Shown here: positions 17,042-26,027 of the stretch, one piece after another | How positions within the stretch are numbered: the stretch's first letter is position 1 | Layout: every line of letters begins with the position of its first letter | Assembly (NCBI GenBank): GCA_021845505.1 | Contig: JAJZVU010000023.1 | Span: 1-56,467 of the forward strand | DNA: 56,467 nt | Direction: 5' to 3' | Source of the DNA: Pseudomonadota bacterium | Lineage (GTDB): Bacteria > Pseudomonadota > Gammaproteobacteria > Burkholderiales > Burkholderiaceae_C | Notes under the pieces: generated by a model | Told to the model about the DNA's origin: nothing | Databases searched by the model: none | Seen by the model: only the letters and a program-made list of their open reading frames with translations | Program-made: the position numbers and the translations under genes

Positions 17042-18439
17042 ATGACGACCGATCCGGCCGCGCAGATCGCTGCGCGCATCGACCGCCTTCCCTCATCGCG
17101 CACCGTGTGGACCATGGTGGTGCTGATTTCCCTGGGAGGGGTCTTCGAGTTCTACGACCTGTTCTTCACCGGCTACGTCGCACCGGGGATGATCGGCGCG
17201 GGCCTGTTCAAGCCCGAGTCGCTGGGCGTGCTGGCGTCGCTCAAGCCGCTGGCCATCGCCGGTTTCGGCACCTTCGTGTTCGCCACCTTCGCCGGCCTGT
17301 GGGTCGGCGCGCTGCTGCTGGGCTTCTTCGCCGACCGCTTCGGTCGCCGCAGCGTGTTCACCGGCGCGCTGGTGTGGTACATGGTCTGCACCGCGATCAT
17401 GGCCTTCCAGACCAGCGGGCTGTGGCTGGACGTCTGGCGCTTCATCGCCGGAATCGGAATCGGCATCGAACTGGTGACCATCGACACCTACATCTCGGAG
17501 CTGATCCCGGGGCGCGACCGCGGACGCGCCTACGCGGTGAACCAGTTCATCACCTTCTGCGTCGTTCCGCTGATCGCCTTCCTGGCGTGGGCGCTCAAGG
17601 GCACCACGCCGTTCGGGATGGACTATTGGAGGGTGCTGATCCTCGTCGGTTCGGTGGGCGCGGTGGTGGTCTGGGTGCTGCAGCGCGGCATCCCGGAAAG
17701 CCCGCGCTGGCTGGCCCGCCGCGGCCGCATCGACGACGCCGAGCGCATCGTCTCGGACATCGAGCGCAAGGTGCTCGCCGAGGGGCGCGGGCCGCTGCCC
17801 GAGGCGGTGGTGCAGGCACGCGAGCAGGCCGGGGAGGGCAGCCTGGCCGAGATCTTCGGGCCGCAGTACCTGCGGCGCACGGTGATCATGTCGGTTTTCA
17901 ACATGGCCCAGGTGATCGGCTTCTACGGCTTCGCCGCCTGGGTGCCCACGCTGCTGATCCACCGCGGTGTGCACGTGACCACCAGCCTGCAGTACGCCTT
18001 CATCATCGCCATCGCCAACCCGGTGGGCCCGCTGCTCGGAAGCTGGTTCGCCGACCGCCTGGAGCGCAAGACCCAGATCAGCGTCGCGCTGCTGGTGATG
18101 GGGGTGACCATCGCGTTGTTCGCCCAGGCCAGCGCGCCGGCGCTGCTGATCGGCCTCGGCGTGGTGTTCACCCTGGCCTCCAACATCATGTCCTTCGCCT
18201 ACCACGGCTACCAGACCGAGGTGTTCCCGACCCGCGTGCGGGCGCGCGCGGTGGGCTTCGTCTATTCGTGGAGCCGGCTCGCGGCCGCGTTCGCCGGGCT
18301 GGCGATCGGCATCCTGCTGCACCGCTGGGGAGTTCCCGGGGTGGCGCTGTTCATCGCGGTGTCGATGGCTCTGGGTATCGCGATGATCCTGCTCGGGCCG
18401 GCCACCCGCGGCCGCTCGCTGGAGGCGATCAACGAGTGA
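17042..18439 (+). CDS. MFS transporter, sugar-porter/aromatic-acid type
   Basis: 465-residue 12-helix inner-membrane carrier. The loop 2-3 motif GFFADRFGRRS and a repeat in the second half (SWFADRLERKT) are seen, as is PESPRWLARRGR after helix 6 and PTRVRARAVGF near helix 10, typical of sugar/aromatic acid:H+ symporters. ATG 17042 follows GGAGGAGACGACC. Divergent from nrdD across a region holding an FNR-like box. Its last 11 bp overlap the convergent phosphoketolase gene. Substrate not deducible. Confidence 0.85.
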   Translation: MTTDPAAQIAARIDRLPSSRTVWTMVVLISLGGVFEFYDLFFTGYVAPGMIGAGLFKPESLGVLASLKPLAIAGFGTFVFATFAGLWVGALLLGFFADRFGRRSVFTGALVWYMVCTAIMAFQTSGLWLDVWRFIAGIGIGIELVTIDTYISELIPGRDRGRAYAVNQFITFCVVPLIAFLAWALKGTTPFGMDYWRVLILVGSVGAVVVWVLQRGIPESPRWLARRGRIDDAERIVSDIERKVLAEGRGPLPEAVVQAREQAGEGSLAEIFGPQYLRRTVIMSVFNMAQVIGFYGFAAWVPTLLIHRGVHVTTSLQYAFIIAIANPVGPLLGSWFADRLERKTQISVALLVMGVTIALFAQASAPALLIGLGVVFTLASNIMSFAYHGYQTEVFPTRVRARAVGFVYSWSRLAAAFAGLAIGILLHRWGVPGVALFIAVSMALGIAMILLGPATRGRSLEAINE

Positions 18440-20819
18440 GCCGCGGCGGGCGCGCCGGCCAGGTCCAGCGCGCCCACTGCGGCGGGTCCTCGCCGTGCTG
18501 CCGGGCATGGCGCCGGCAGGCGAGGATCTGCTCGTGCATCGCCTGGCGCAGCGGCTCGCCCCGCGGGCCCAGCCACGGCAGCCGCTCGAGGGCATCGAGC
18601 ACCAGGTGGAAGCGGTCGACGCGGTTGCGCATCGCCAGCGCCAGCGGGGTGTCGACACTGCCGTGCTCGTTGTAGCCGTGCACATCCAGGTTGCGCGCGT
18701 TGGCGCGCCGGAAGCACAGCTTGCGCACCAGCGACGGGTAGCCGTGGAAGTTGAACACCACCGGCTTGTCGCGGGTGAACAGGGCATCGAACTCGGCGTC
18801 GGGCAGTCCGTGCTCGTGCTCGCTGTCGGGCAGCAGCCGGAACAGGTCGACCACGTTGAGCAGCCGCACCTTGACTTCGGGCAGGTGCTCGCGCAGCAGC
18901 GCGGTCGCGGCCAGCGCCTCCAGCGTGGGCACGTCGCCTGCGCAGGCCATCACCAGGTCGGGCTCGTGGCTGCCGGCGTTGCTCGCCCAGTCCCAGATGC
19001 CGATCCCCCTGGCGCAGTGGGCGATCGCCTGATCGATCCCCAGGTACTGCAGGTGCCGCTGCTTGTCGGCGACGATCACGTTGACCTTGTCGACGCTGTC
19101 CAGGCAATGGCGGGTGACAGCCAGCAGGCAGTTGGCGTCGGGCGGCAGGTAGATGCGGGTGACCCGCGGGCTCTTGCGGGTCACCAGGTCGAGGAAGCCC
19201 GGATCCTGGTGGGAAAAGCCGTTGTGGTCCTGGCGCCAGACGGTGGAGCTCAACACCAGGTTCAGCGAGGACACGCTGGCGCGCCAAGGAACGTCCAGCG
19301 CCTTTTCCAGCCACTTGGCGTGCTGGTTGACCATCGAGCCGACGATCTGGGTGAAGGCCTCGTACGAAGCGAACACCCCATGGCGCCCCGACAGCAGGTA
19401 GCCCTCCAGCCAGCCCTCGAGCGTGTGCTCGGACAGGTATTCCATCACCCGCCCGTCGGCAGCCAGGTGGCCGCCGTCGGCGTCCTCGGGCAGCAGCCGG
19501 CCCATCCAGGCCTTGGCGGTGACCTGGTAGACGTCGTCCAGGCGGTTGGACGCGAGCTCGTCGGGGCTGAACAGGCGGAAGTTGTCGGGGTTGGCGCGGA
19601 TCACCTCGCGCAGCAGGCTACCGAGCGGGCGGGTGTTGTCCACCGCCACGGCTCCCGGCGCGTCGACCGCCACCGCGTGGTCGCGCGTCTCGGGCAGGCG
19701 CAGCGGACGGCGCAGCAGTCCGCCGTTGGCCACCGGCTGGGCGCTGATGCGGCGGCTGCCCCGCGGTGCCAGCGCGCGCAACTCCGGCAGCGGCCTGGCC
19801 TGTGAGTCGAAGCAGCGTTCCGGGTGGTAGCTGCGCAGCCAGCGCTCGAGCAGCCGCAGGTGCTGCGCGTCCCGGTGCGGGTCGACGGGGATCTGGTGGG
19901 CGCGCCACGTGCCTTCCACCTGGTGGCCGTCGACCACCTTCGGACCGGTCCAGCCCTTGGGGGTGCGCAGCACCACCATCGGCCAGCGCGCCACGCCGGC
20001 GGCGCCCGCGCGGCGCGCGCGGCGCTGGATGGCGGCGATGCGCTCGAGCGCCTGGTCGAGCGCGCCGGCCAGCTCGCGGTGCACCGCGGCGGGCTGGTCG
20101 CCCTCGACGAACAACGGGGCATAGCCGTAGCCGCGCAGCAGCTCGGCGAGCTGCCGGGGCGGCAGCCGCGCCAGCAGCGTGGGGTTGGCGATCTTGTAGC
20201 CGTTGAGGTGCAGCACCGGCAGCACCGCGCCGTCGCGCGCCGGGTTGAGGAACTGCAGCGAGTGCCAGGCGGTGGCCAGCGGCCCGGTCTCGGCCTCGCC
20301 GTCGCCGACCATGCACACCACCAGCAGGTCGGGATGGTCGAAGGCCATGCCGAAGGCATGCGCCAGGCTGTAGCCCAGTTCGCCGCCTTCGTGCACCGAG
20401 CCCGGGGTTTGCGGGGTGCAGTGGCTGCCGAGTCCCCCGGGAAAGGAAAAGTGCTTGAAAAAGGCATGCAGTCCCTGCGGCGAGTGGCCCTTGTCGGGAT
20501 GGAGTTCGCCGTAGGTTCCCTCCATCCAGGCATGTGCCAGGACCGCCGGCGCGCCGTGCCCGGGACCGCAGACGAAAGCCACCTGCAGGTCGCGCTGCAC
20601 GATCGCCCGGTTCAGGTGGGCGAGCACCAGCGCCAGCCCGGGAGCGGAGCCCCAGTGGCCGAGAAGCCGGCGCTTGATATGCGACGGTGCGAGCGGCAGC
20701 TCGAGCAGCGGGTTGTCCTGCAGGTACAGCATGCCGGCGCACAGGTACAGGCACGCGCGCCAGTAGCGGTCGATCGCTCGGAGTTCGGCAGCGCTCGCTG
20801 CGGCGACCTGTGGGGGCAT
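18429..20819 (-). CDS. xfp: xylulose-5-P/fructose-6-P phosphoketolase
   Basis: 796-residue thiamine-diphosphate enzyme splitting xylulose-5-phosphate or fructose-6-phosphate with phosphate into acetyl-phosphate and a sugar phosphate. Family hallmarks: GHGAPA near residue 80, the ThDP-binding GDGEAETGPLA, the long TGPKVVDGHQVEGTWRAHQ region and a conserved C-terminal domain. Length matches the family (about 790-800). ATG 20819 opens the family-typical N-terminus. Same strand as a beta-CASP RNase-like gene and a LOG gene upstream, 41 bp apart. Phosphoketolase gives ATP through acetate kinase under oxygen limitation; no ackA/pta is visible here. Confidence 0.92.
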   Translation of the reverse strand: MPPQVAAASAAELRAIDRYWRACLYLCAGMLYLQDNPLLELPLAPSHIKRRLLGHWGSAPGLALVLAHLNRAIVQRDLQVAFVCGPGHGAPAVLAHAWMEGTYGELHPDKGHSPQGLHAFFKHFSFPGGLGSHCTPQTPGSVHEGGELGYSLAHAFGMAFDHPDLLVVCMVGDGEAETGPLATAWHSLQFLNPARDGAVLPVLHLNGYKIANPTLLARLPPRQLAELLRGYGYAPLFVEGDQPAAVHRELAGALDQALERIAAIQRRARRAGAAGVARWPMVVLRTPKGWTGPKVVDGHQVEGTWRAHQIPVDPHRDAQHLRLLERWLRSYHPERCFDSQARPLPELRALAPRGSRRISAQPVANGGLLRRPLRLPETRDHAVAVDAPGAVAVDNTRPLGSLLREVIRANPDNFRLFSPDELASNRLDDVYQVTAKAWMGRLLPEDADGGHLAADGRVMEYLSEHTLEGWLEGYLLSGRHGVFASYEAFTQIVGSMVNQHAKWLEKALDVPWRASVSSLNLVLSSTVWRQDHNGFSHQDPGFLDLVTRKSPRVTRIYLPPDANCLLAVTRHCLDSVDKVNVIVADKQRHLQYLGIDQAIAHCARGIGIWDWASNAGSHEPDLVMACAGDVPTLEALAATALLREHLPEVKVRLLNVVDLFRLLPDSEHEHGLPDAEFDALFTRDKPVVFNFHGYPSLVRKLCFRRANARNLDVHGYNEHGSVDTPLALAMRNRVDRFHLVLDALERLPWLGPRGEPLRQAMHEQILACRRHARQHGEDPPQWARWTWPARPPRLTR

Positions 20820-20860
20820 GACGGCGGGCCGGGTGTGCAGCGGCGTGGCCGGGCGGCGCG

Positions 20861-22240
20861 TCAGGTCGACACCTGCTCGCCCTTGGCGGGCATCAGCACT
20901 TCGGTGTCGCGCAGTTGCGCCGCGAAGGCGCGCATGGCCTGTTCGTCGCCATGCACCAGCACCGTGCGCCGCGGCCGCAGCGCGCGCTGCCAGCCCAGCA
21001 GCTCGTCGCGGTCGGCATGCGCCGAGAAGCCGTTGATGGTGTGCAGCCGGGCGCGAACCGGAATCTGTTCGCCGAACAGTCGCACCTGCCTGGCGCCGTC
21101 GATGAGTTCGCGCGCCAGCGTGCCCCTGGCGGCGTAGCCGACGAACACCACGCTGCAGTCCTGGCGCCACAGGTTGTGGCGCAGGTGGTGGCGCACCCGG
21201 CCCCCGCTGCACATCCCCGAGCCGGCCATGATCACCGCGCCGCCCACCAGGGTGTTGAGGGCGATCGAGTCGGCGGTATCGCGGGTGAAGCGCAGCCCCG
21301 GCAGCGCGAACGGGTCCTTGCCGCCGGCGAACAGCTCGCGCTCGCGGGGGGCGAAGCACTCGGGATGGCGGCGGAACACCTCGGTCGCCGAAATGGCCAT
21401 CGGCGAGTCGAGGAACACCGGCAGCGACCTGGGCAGCCTGCCGCTGTCGACGCCCTGGCGCAGGTAGTACAGCAGTTCCTGCGCGCGCTCCATCGCGAAG
21501 GTCGGGATCACCACGTTGCCGCCGCGGGCGATGGTCTCGGTGATCGCAGCGTAGAGTTCGTCGATCGATGGCGCCAGCGGCTTGTGCAGGCGGTCGCCGT
21601 AGGTGGTTTCCATCACCACCGTGCCGGCTGGCGGGGGCAGCTGCGGGCCGCGCAGGATCGCCCGCCCGCCGTAGCCCAGGTCGCCGGAGAAGATCACCGC
21701 CGACTCGGGTCCGCCGCCGTCGTCGATGCGCAGGCTGGCCGAGCCGAGGATGTGCCCTGCGTCATGGAAGCTGGCGCGCAGCGCGCCGCCGAGATCCAGC
21801 GTCTGGCCGTAGCTGGCGGTGCGGCCGAAGCGGTCCATCGCGTTGAGGGCGTCGAGCGTTCCGTACAGCGGCTTGCGGGCGGCCTCGCCGCGGCGACGGG
21901 CGTGGCGTTCCCGGCGCTCGGCTTCCTCTTCGTGCAGGCGTGCGGCGTCGAGCATGACCAGGCGCGCCAGCTCCCGCGTCGCGGAGGTGGAGACGATCTC
22001 CCCGGCGAAGCCCCGCTGCACCAGCAGGGGGATGCGGCCGCAATGGTCGAGGTGGGCGTGGGTGAGCAACACGATGTCGATGGACCGCGGGTCGAAGCCG
22101 AAGTCCTCGGCATTCTCCTCGTCGAGTTCGCGGCTTCCCTGGTACATGCCGCAGTCGACCAGCAGGCGCTTGCCGCCGGCTTCGACCAGGTGGCACGATC
22201 CGGTGACCTCGCGGTCGGCGCCGTGGAAGGAAAGCCTCAT
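20861..22240 (-). CDS. MBL-fold beta-CASP ribonuclease-like protein (YSH1 type)
   Basis: 459-residue metallo-hydrolase of the RNA-processing beta-CASP group. The metallo-beta-lactamase motif THAHLDHCGRIP binds two zinc ions, SGDLG supplies the bridging Asp, and the beta-CASP motifs follow as AGSGMCSGGR and NGFSAHADRDEL. Homologues act as RNA exo/endonucleases; in proteobacteria they often travel with phosphoketolase or stress genes. The start overlaps the stop of the LOG-family gene by 4 bp (ATGA), so the two are translated together. Confidence 0.87.
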   Translation of the reverse strand: MRLSFHGADREVTGSCHLVEAGGKRLLVDCGMYQGSRELDEENAEDFGFDPRSIDIVLLTHAHLDHCGRIPLLVQRGFAGEIVSTSATRELARLVMLDAARLHEEEAERRERHARRRGEAARKPLYGTLDALNAMDRFGRTASYGQTLDLGGALRASFHDAGHILGSASLRIDDGGGPESAVIFSGDLGYGGRAILRGPQLPPPAGTVVMETTYGDRLHKPLAPSIDELYAAITETIARGGNVVIPTFAMERAQELLYYLRQGVDSGRLPRSLPVFLDSPMAISATEVFRRHPECFAPRERELFAGGKDPFALPGLRFTRDTADSIALNTLVGGAVIMAGSGMCSGGRVRHHLRHNLWRQDCSVVFVGYAARGTLARELIDGARQVRLFGEQIPVRARLHTINGFSAHADRDELLGWQRALRPRRTVLVHGDEQAMRAFAAQLRDTEVLMPAKGEQVST

Positions 22241-23262
22241 CGGGCCCCCTCGGCCGGCGACGCGGCCCCGGTCAAAGGCGTTGCGTTGCGGCGGTGCCAG
22301 TCGAGGATCGCCGACCACGCCTGCTCGGCCGTCTCGGCGTACTGGAACAGGTCCAGGTCCTCTTCGTCGATGCTGCCCATTTCCAGCAGGAACCCGGCGT
22401 CGAACACCTTGCTCCAGTAGTCCTGCCCGATCAGCACCACCGGGATCGGCTGGGTCGCGCGGGTCTGCATCAGCGTGAGAGCGCAGAACAGTTCGTCCAT
22501 CGTCCCGTAGCCGCCGGGGAGCGCGACCAGCGCTGCCGCGCGCTTGACGAAATGCAGCTTGCGCATCGCGAAGTAGTGGAAGCGCATGCACAGGCCCGGG
22601 GTCAGGTAGGGGTTGGGATATTGCTCCCTCGGCAGGCTGATGTTCAGCCCGATGCTCTTCGCCCCCACGTCGAAGGCGCCGCGGTTGGCGGCCTCCATCG
22701 CCCCCGGCCCGCCGCCGGTGAGCACCGCGAGCCCGGGGTTGTCGCAGGCGCCGACCAGCCGCCCCAGTTGCCGGCCGACTTCGTAATAGCGCGACAGTTC
22801 GGCGCGGCGCTCGGCCCGCCGCAGCGCCCGCTGGCAGCCCGGGTCGCTCGGCCGGGCCGCGGCGCGCTGCTGCGCCGCGGCCAGTTCGCGGTGCGCCCTG
22901 GCCGGTTCGCACAGCCGCGTGCTGCCGAACACCACGACGGTGCGTTCGATGCCATGGCGCGCCAGGATGCGCTCGGCCTTCAGGTAGTCCAGGTGCAGTC
23001 GCAGTCCGCGTGTGTCGTCGGCATGCAGCAGGTCGACGTCGCTGTCCGCCTCGACATACGACGCGTCGCGCATGATGGCCCGCAGCCGCGCGTCGACCTG
23101 CGCCTCGTCCTCGCGGGACTTGGGCTGCTCCCAGGGAAGCGGCACGCGGCGCGCCGCGTGGTGCTGCGCACCCGGGGGCCGCGCGGCGGGCCCGTTTGTC
23201 GGGGCGGCGCTGGGCAGCGGCTCGTGTTCACTTGACTTGCGTCGGCCTTTTACAGATGGCAA
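22237..23262 (-). CDS. LOG-family (TIGR00730-type) nucleotide phosphoribohydrolase-like protein
   Basis: About 341 residues. GGGPGAMEAANRGA and LPGGYGTMDEL are the nucleotide-binding and catalytic signatures of the LOG (formerly lysine decarboxylase-like) family, which cleaves nucleoside monophosphates to base and ribose-5-phosphate. A 100-residue N-terminal extension with a Pro/charged segment precedes the core. No in-frame ATG suits: TTG 23262 with a GCGGGGG leader is my best guess, ATG 23322 the alternative. First gene of the LOG-RNase-phosphoketolase run, divergent from a thiol dioxygenase. Confidence 0.8.
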   Translation of the reverse strand: MPSVKGRRKSSEHEPLPSAAPTNGPAARPPGAQHHAARRVPLPWEQPKSREDEAQVDARLRAIMRDASYVEADSDVDLLHADDTRGLRLHLDYLKAERILARHGIERTVVVFGSTRLCEPARAHRELAAAQQRAAARPSDPGCQRALRRAERRAELSRYYEVGRQLGRLVGACDNPGLAVLTGGGPGAMEAANRGAFDVGAKSIGLNISLPREQYPNPYLTPGLCMRFHYFAMRKLHFVKRAAALVALPGGYGTMDELFCALTLMQTRATQPIPVVLIGQDYWSKVFDAGFLLEMGSIDEEDLDLFQYAETAEQAWSAILDWHRRNATPLTGAASPAEGAR

Positions 23263-23457
23263 TTGATATACCCCCGCCCGAGCAGCCAATTGGCGAACCC
23301 AGTATATCGATCCCGAGGTCATCGCCGGCTTGCGCGGCGCCGCGGTGCAGGCTCGCCGCTGGCGCGCCTGGCGCGCGCACCCTTCGCAGCGGCCGGCGCA
23401 GAAGGTACAGTCGGCGGCAAACGCTCCTGCGCCACCCCACACTCGCGACTGCCCAGC
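23263..23457. promoter_or_regulatory. divergent intergenic region, LOG gene / thiol dioxygenase
   Basis: This 195-bp gap contains an AT-richer patch (23255-23310) with two CAATTG palindromes and TATA-like stretches on both strands. It must carry the promoters of both divergent genes, but I cannot fix the hexamers. If the LOG gene starts at ATG 23322, the first 60 bp are coding. Confidence 0.35.
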
Positions 23458-24024
23458 ATGAACGCCCCCCTGCAGACCCTGGTTGCGCGCGTCGAGTCGA
23501 CGCTGCTGCGCAACGCCGCGGACGAAGCCTCGATCCTCGACGATGTCGACGCCGCGCTGCGCGAACTGCTGTCGCGCGACGACTGGCTCGACGAGTCCTG
23601 CGCCCGACCCCATCCGGTCTATTACCAGCAGTACCTGCTGCATGCCGACCCGCGGGGGCGCTTCAGCGTCGTCAGCTTCGTCTGGGGGCCCGGGCAGCGC
23701 ACCCCGATCCACGACCATTGCACCTGGGGTGTCATCGGCATGCTGCGCGGCGAGGAAGTCGCGCTGCCCTATCGCCTCGAGGGCGACCGCCTGGTCGCCG
23801 ACGGGCCCGAGGAAAGGTTGCTGCCCGGGATGACCTGCAGGGTGTCGCCTTCGATCGGCGACATCCATGTCGTGCGCAACGCCTTCGACGACAAGGTGTC
23901 GATCAGCATCCATGTCTACGGCTCGGACATCGGCAAGCAGCAGCGCCATGTCTACGACCCGCAGAGCGGCGCGGTGAAGACCTTTGTCTCGGGGTATTCC
24001 AACCATCCGGACTACGGCAGGTAG
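23458..24024 (+). CDS. cysteine/3-mercaptopropionate dioxygenase-family cupin
   Basis: 188-residue non-haem iron thiol dioxygenase. The 3-His iron site is visible as PIHDHCTWG (His85, His87) and GDIHVV (His137), with Tyr154 in the conserved SIHVYG. The crosslinking Cys of mammalian cysteine dioxygenase is replaced by the HDHxxWG pattern typical of 3-mercaptopropionate dioxygenase. It would oxidise a thiol to a sulfinate in the cytoplasm, and breakdown of the sulfinate releases sulfite. The sulfite dehydrogenase genes follow on the same strand, making a coherent sulfur route. Confidence 0.85.
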   Translation: MNAPLQTLVARVESTLLRNAADEASILDDVDAALRELLSRDDWLDESCARPHPVYYQQYLLHADPRGRFSVVSFVWGPGQRTPIHDHCTWGVIGMLRGEEVALPYRLEGDRLVADGPEERLLPGMTCRVSPSIGDIHVVRNAFDDKVSISIHVYGSDIGKQQRHVYDPQSGAVKTFVSGYSNHPDYGR

Positions 24025-24196
24025 CCGCCGCCCGGCATCTCGTTGTTACATGGAGAAAAAACGTATATTCAATCGAAAAAATTCGTTTATCAATGTATCG
24101 CTGCGCATAGATACTCCCTCCAGGATGACACCGCGACGGGCGTTCCAAGACCCATGCGGGCAACCGGGCACGGCCCGACCCAGGAGGAGACGAGAC
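24025..24196 (+). promoter_or_regulatory. AT-rich leader upstream of sorA
   Basis: A 172-bp gap. Positions 24041-24112 are conspicuously AT-rich for this genome and contain TTGTTA followed 17 bases later by TATTCA, a poor but usable sigma-70-like pair. A TTACA motif at 24046 also recurs upstream of the AraC gene. A strong AGGAGGAGACGAG ribosome site ends the region. Confidence 0.45.
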
Positions 24197-25435
24197 ATGC
24201 GTTCATCGAAGTCGCAGCACGAGTCGGCCGCGCGCCGAAGCCTACTGCGGGCGGGGGTCCTGGGTGCCGGGGCGTTGCTCGCCCCGCGCGCCTTTGCCTC
24301 CGACAGTATCCATCTGCCGCTGCCGGGCGGGCCGGATGGCCGCCGCCTGACCGATGCCTTCCCCGGAAAGGCGCAGATGGTCCTGCAGCGCACCCGCCCG
24401 CCGCTGCTGGAGACCCCGTTCGCGGTGTTTGACAAGGGGGTGTTCACCCCGGTCGACCAGTTCTACGTTCGCTGGCACTGGGCGGGGATCCCCACCACGG
24501 TGGACGCGGCCACGCATACGGTGACCGTGAGCGGCCACGTGAACAACCAGGTGCGTTTCACTCTGGCCGAACTGATGAACGGCTTCCAGCACGTGGAGCT
24601 GGCCGCGGTGAACCAGTGCTCGGGCAATTCCCGCGGCTTCTTCGAGCCGCGCGTGCCGGGAGGCCAGTGGGCCAATGGCGCGATGGGCAACGCGCGCTGG
24701 GTGGGCGTGCGCCTGCGCGACGTGCTGGACGCCGCCGGCGTCAAGGCGGGCGCCGTGCAGGTGCAGTTCGAGGGGGCCGAGCGCGCCATCGTGCCGAACG
24801 CGCCGAACCTGAAGAAGTCGCTGTCGGTCGACCACGCCCGCGACGGCGAGGTGATGATCGCCTGGGAGATGAACGGCCAGGCGCTGCCGGTGCTCAACGG
24901 CTTTCCGTTCCGCCTGGTGGTGCCCGGCTGGTACGCGACCTACTGGACCAAGGCGCTGCAGCACATCCGCGTGCTCGACCACGAGGACACCAATTTCTGG
25001 ATGCATCCGGCCTACACCATTCCCGACAACTGGCCGCAGGCCAACATGACCCCGGGGCAGCAAGGGGTCCGCTTCGTTCCCATCAACCGCATGGTGCCCC
25101 GCTCGTTCATCACCAACCTCGTCGCCGGGGCCAGCGTGCCGGCGCGGCGCGCGGTACTCGTGCGGGGCATCGCCTTCGGAGGCGATGCCGGGGTGCGCGC
25201 GGTGCAGCTTTCCACCGACGGCGGGCACAGCTGGCGCGCGGCCGAACTCGGGCATGACTACGGGCGCTACAGCTTCCGCCAGTGGCAGACCCGGGTGGAG
25301 CTTGCGCGCGGCGAGCACGCGCTGATGGTGCGTTGCACCAACACCGCGGGCTTGCAGCAGCCGATGACCCCCAACTGGAATCCGGGGGGATTCATGCGCA
25401 ATGTCGTCGAGTCGGTCGCCGTGACGGCGGCCTGA
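24197..25435 (+). CDS. sorA: sulfite dehydrogenase, molybdopterin subunit
   Basis: 412-residue periplasmic Mo enzyme oxidising sulfite to sulfate. An RRSLLRAG twin-arginine signal (Arg13-Arg14, cleavage after AFA about residue 34) exports the folded protein. The sulfite-oxidase fold follows, with the Mo-ligating cysteine in NQCSGNSR (Cys141), the GFPFRLVVPGWYATYW segment and a C-terminal dimerisation domain. No haem domain is fused; electrons go to the c-type cytochrome encoded 13 bp downstream. SoxC is an alternative label, but no soxD-like neighbour or sox cluster is present. Confidence 0.88.
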   Translation: MRSSKSQHESAARRSLLRAGVLGAGALLAPRAFASDSIHLPLPGGPDGRRLTDAFPGKAQMVLQRTRPPLLETPFAVFDKGVFTPVDQFYVRWHWAGIPTTVDAATHTVTVSGHVNNQVRFTLAELMNGFQHVELAAVNQCSGNSRGFFEPRVPGGQWANGAMGNARWVGVRLRDVLDAAGVKAGAVQVQFEGAERAIVPNAPNLKKSLSVDHARDGEVMIAWEMNGQALPVLNGFPFRLVVPGWYATYWTKALQHIRVLDHEDTNFWMHPAYTIPDNWPQANMTPGQQGVRFVPINRMVPRSFITNLVAGASVPARRAVLVRGIAFGGDAGVRAVQLSTDGGHSWRAAELGHDYGRYSFRQWQTRVELARGEHALMVRCTNTAGLQQPMTPNWNPGGFMRNVVESVAVTAA

Positions 25436-25448
25436 GGGGAGGGGCGCG

Positions 25449-25793
25449 ATGAAAGCCAAGCATGCATGGTTGCGGGTCGGTGGCGTCGTGTTGGCCACCG
25501 CTTTGGGTGCGGCCGCGGGCGCGCAGGCCGCCGACGCGGGCGGGACGTCGAGGAGCATCGAGCTGCCGACCAGCAGCCGGGTGTTTCCCGGTGACGGAGC
25601 CGGCGCCAAGGCGGCCAACGCCTACTGCCTGATGTGCCACTCCTACGGCATGGTCGAGACCCAGCCGAGCCTGAGCAAAGCGGCGTGGCTGGTCGAGGTG
25701 AACAAGATGAAGGGCGCCTTCAAGGCGCCGATCCCCGCCGACCAGGTCCAGGTGATCGCCGACTACCTGGCGCGCCTCAAGGGCGCGCACTGA
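25449..25793 (+). CDS. sorB: c-type cytochrome, SorB-like electron acceptor
   Basis: 114-residue periplasmic monohaem cytochrome. A Sec signal ends near AQA (residue 27), and YCLMCHS (Cys60, Cys63, His64) attaches haem c; Met68 or Met87 could be the distal ligand. The arrangement immediately after the sulfite dehydrogenase matches the SorAB pair of Starkeya and relatives, where SorB takes electrons from the Mo enzyme and hands them to the respiratory chain. Function assigned from context as much as from sequence. Confidence 0.82.
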   Translation: MKAKHAWLRVGGVVLATALGAAAGAQAADAGGTSRSIELPTSSRVFPGDGAGAKAANAYCLMCHSYGMVETQPSLSKAAWLVEVNKMKGAFKAPIPADQVQVIADYLARLKGAH

Positions 25794-25879
25794 AGTAGCC
25801 AGTCGCGCGCGGGCGCGGGCGGGCCCGGAGCCCATGCGGGCGCGGCCCGCGCCCGGTTTGCCGTATTCGGTTGCACAAG

Positions 25880-25941
25880 TTACAAAACGCATTCCACCAA
25901 CGAATTACATTCGGGTTAACGTTCTTACAACGGGTAATTCG
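25880..25941. promoter_or_regulatory. AT-rich region with TTACA repeats and an inverted repeat before the AraC gene
   Basis: The 234-bp gap between sorB and the AraC gene holds three TTACAnnnCG-like direct repeats (25880, 25905, 25925) and a perfect 8-bp inverted repeat CGAATTAC (25901-25908) / GTAATTCG (25934-25941). Repeated half-sites of this sort suit an AraC-type activator, perhaps autoregulatory. The rest of the gap shows nothing clear. Confidence 0.45.
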
Positions 25942-26027
25942 ACGGCTTGTCTGGCCGTCGCCCAGGTTTTCGGCGGGTATGCCGCCAGCCTGCGCGACCT
26001 GGCCGACGCGCGGTGGGGTGGCGGGCG

